From NCBI GenBank assembly GCA_964594045.1, contig CAZQKR010000017.1, positions 1-64,000 of the forward strand: a stretch of 64,000 nt of DNA, written 5' to 3'. Below the pieces are notes generated by a model. That model saw only the letters and a list, made by a program, of their open reading frames with translations, was not told the DNA's origin and ran no database searches. Source of the stretch: UBA2365 sp964594045 (lineage in GTDB: Bacteria > Bacteroidota > Bacteroidia > Chitinophagales > Saprospiraceae). This document shows positions 62,937-64,000 of the stretch, one piece after another. The stretch's first letter is position 1, and every line of letters starts with the position of its first letter. The position numbers and the translations under genes are program-made.

Positions 62937-62989
62937 ATATGGTTTCCTTTCAATGGAATAATTTCCTTGCAGGGAAACCATATTTTTTT
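62937..62989 (+). terminator. terminator after paralog 2
   Basis: Hairpin with perfect 11-bp arms (ATATGGTTTCC and GGAAACCATAT) enclosing a 25-base loop, followed by seven T residues. Confidence 0.78.
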
Positions 62990-63093
62990 ATAATTACCAT
63001 TTCATTGGTCCATCAAAACAAATGCGCTGTTTCAACGTCTTATAGAAGAATATTAAATCATTGTACAAAATTTTTATTACAACAGGCAATAAC

Positions 63094-63780
63094 ATGAAAT
63101 ATGCAATCAATATTATTTGGCTTTATTTCATATTTTCCTTAATTATTACGCCATTAACTGCACAGCATTATTACCGCGTAAAAGCCGATTTCTCTTTCAA
63201 AGTTAAGGGCAACGAAACCAAAAGCCTGGTCATGGGTACTGTCTATTTTGATAAGCACGAAAAAAAAATCGTCTATAATGTCCGGTTTCCGCACAAGCAA
63301 ACATGGGTGATGCACGACACTTCCATGTATCTTTTCGAGAACGGAAAATTCAAGGAAAGGAGTTTTATGCCTTCACCGGTGGATGCATCGCTTTTCAACC
63401 TGATCCTCAACAGTTCGATCAATAATTTTGGCCTTGAAAAAAGCCCCTATAAACTGGCAAAAGTGGAAAAAGACAAAGGTTTGCTCATCGGAACCTGGAC
63501 ACCGCCAAAAGTCAAGGGAGATGAAACCATGGGAGACATTCTGATCGCGAACCAGGATGGCAAACTAAAAGGCGTCGTTTTCAAAAACAAGAAGGGTAAA
63601 GTCATCAGTAAACAGTTTTATGAAAACTATCAGATGATCAAAGGCCTCAATTTTCCTGCTCAACTGACACACATCATTTATCATGACGATGGTACTGAAA
63701 GCTACCAGGTTACGAATTATAAAAATATCAGGATCGATGAAAAAGGTGAAGATAATTGGTATCGCTTTAAGCTTCCTTAG
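63094..63780 (+). CDS. exported LolA-like protein
   Basis: 228 residues with a signal peptide (about 1-23, ITPLTAQ) and a body rich in paired beta-strands (LVMGTVYFDKHEKKIVYNVR, GLLIGTWTPPKVKG, GDILIANQDGKLKGVVFKN), reminiscent of the half-barrel LolA/LolB-like outer-membrane lipoprotein carrier fold. This assignment is from pattern, not a firm family match. The frame opens at TTG 63061; ATG 63094 (MKYAINIIW) gives the signal peptide. Its last 44 bases overlap the next gene in another frame. Confidence 0.62.
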   Translation: MKYAINIIWLYFIFSLIITPLTAQHYYRVKADFSFKVKGNETKSLVMGTVYFDKHEKKIVYNVRFPHKQTWVMHDTSMYLFENGKFKERSFMPSPVDASLFNLILNSSINNFGLEKSPYKLAKVEKDKGLLIGTWTPPKVKGDETMGDILIANQDGKLKGVVFKNKKGKVISKQFYENYQMIKGLNFPAQLTHIIYHDDGTESYQVTNYKNIRIDEKGEDNWYRFKLP

Positions 63781-64000
63781 CATTATTGCAGCCAACGGGC
63801 AAACCAGTTCCCATCTTTCCAGCCTGGAATTTGCATTTACACAGGAAAAACATGAACATCACTATGACAGGTATGTAAGTGATGCACAAAATCCCCTGGA
63901 TTTCATTTTCGGTGCGCTATACCTGGGATATAAGACATTCATTTCCTCCCAGGATATGGAGAGCTGCGTATTTCATCCGAGCTGCTCAACCTATGCCATT
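63737..64000 (+). CDS. yidD: signal-peptide-bearing YidD-like protein (partial, runs off window)
   Basis: 88 codons before the window edge, beginning MKKVKIIGIALSFLSIIAAN, a signal peptide. After a charged stretch comes GALYLGYKTFISSQDMESCV then FHPSCSTYAI, which matches the conserved YidD core (a Y-x-F-I-S pattern, then C-x-F-x-P-S/T-CS-x-YA). YidD proteins aid membrane-protein insertion. Classic YidD (about 75 aa) has no signal peptide and lies beside rnpA; this one has an extra export signal and an N-terminal extension, and lies 63 kb from the rnpA in this window. It overlaps the previous gene by 44 bases. The C-terminus is not visible. Confidence 0.78.
   Translation, partial: MKKVKIIGIALSFLSIIAANGQTSSHLSSLEFAFTQEKHEHHYDRYVSDAQNPLDFIFGALYLGYKTFISSQDMESCVFHPSCSTYAI

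Overview
The window is chromosomal DNA of a member of the Bacteroidota, most like the Saprospiria/Chitinophagia side of the phylum; this placement is inference from gene content. Evidence: a recurring promoter -7 element of the form TAnnTTTG about 20-100 bases before many genes, weak Shine-Dalgarno signals, two TonB-dependent receptors with carboxypeptidase-like N-domains, secreted proteins with type IX secretion (T9SS) C-terminal sorting domains, GEVED, PKD and lamin-tail domains, and a Rho factor with a long disordered insertion.

Layout. 0-5 kb: a palindromic repeat element, then rnpA, rpmH and rho (minus) and serS (plus). 5-10 kb: membrane zinc peptidase, frr, and a large NtrY-type sensor kinase. 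10-14.6 kb (minus): one very large secreted beta-propeller/GEVED protein gene, split by a single in-frame TGA. 15-19.3 kb: prfC, rlmD, membrane metallophosphoesterase, then a second copy of the palindromic repeat. 19.9-29.2 kb: two outer-membrane TonB-dependent receptors and a multidomain lamin-tail/cupredoxin/OB-fold T9SS cargo protein. 29.2-31.4 kb: ribH, a metallo-beta-lactamase-fold hydrolase and a glucosaminidase-LysM protein. 31.4-34.8 kb: a visibly AT-richer island with a decayed region and a tightly packed four-gene membrane-lipid module (CDP-alcohol phosphatidyltransferase, CdsA-like, dolichol/phytol-kinase-like, GtrA). 35-38.6 kb: small accessory genes (VOC, zinc ribbon, tRNA-binding, HhH, DUF7000-like, methyltransferase). 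39-40.5 kb: a peroxide-defence operon with a DoxX-glutathione peroxidase fusion and an OhrR/MarR regulator. 40.6-45.2 kb: rpmI-rplT, ABC permease (minus), queA, a small acidic protein, cmk. 45.2-53.8 kb (all minus): DUF502, nth, luxC-like acyl-CoA reductase, rluD, outer-membrane protein; thiL, pyrH; and rplM-rpsI-rpsB-tsf. 54-57 kb: a Wzz-like and O-antigen-ligase-like pair, then a DUF1573 protein. 57.4-64 kb: yaaA, an FG-GAP/ASPIC T9SS protein, tRNA-His (minus), GNAT, two tandem paralogous small membrane proteins, a LolA-like secreted protein and the start of a signal-peptide-bearing YidD-like protein that runs off the window.

Most of the window is housekeeping (translation, tRNA/rRNA modification, nucleotide and cofactor synthesis) interspersed with cell-envelope and secreted proteins. 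The most interesting parts are the four-gene lipid module in AT-rich DNA, the DoxX-GPx fusion under a probable OhrR switch, the paired nested-palindrome repeats, the nonsense-interrupted secreted giant, and the small tandem paralogs. No CRISPR array, intact insertion sequence, prophage or replication origin was seen.
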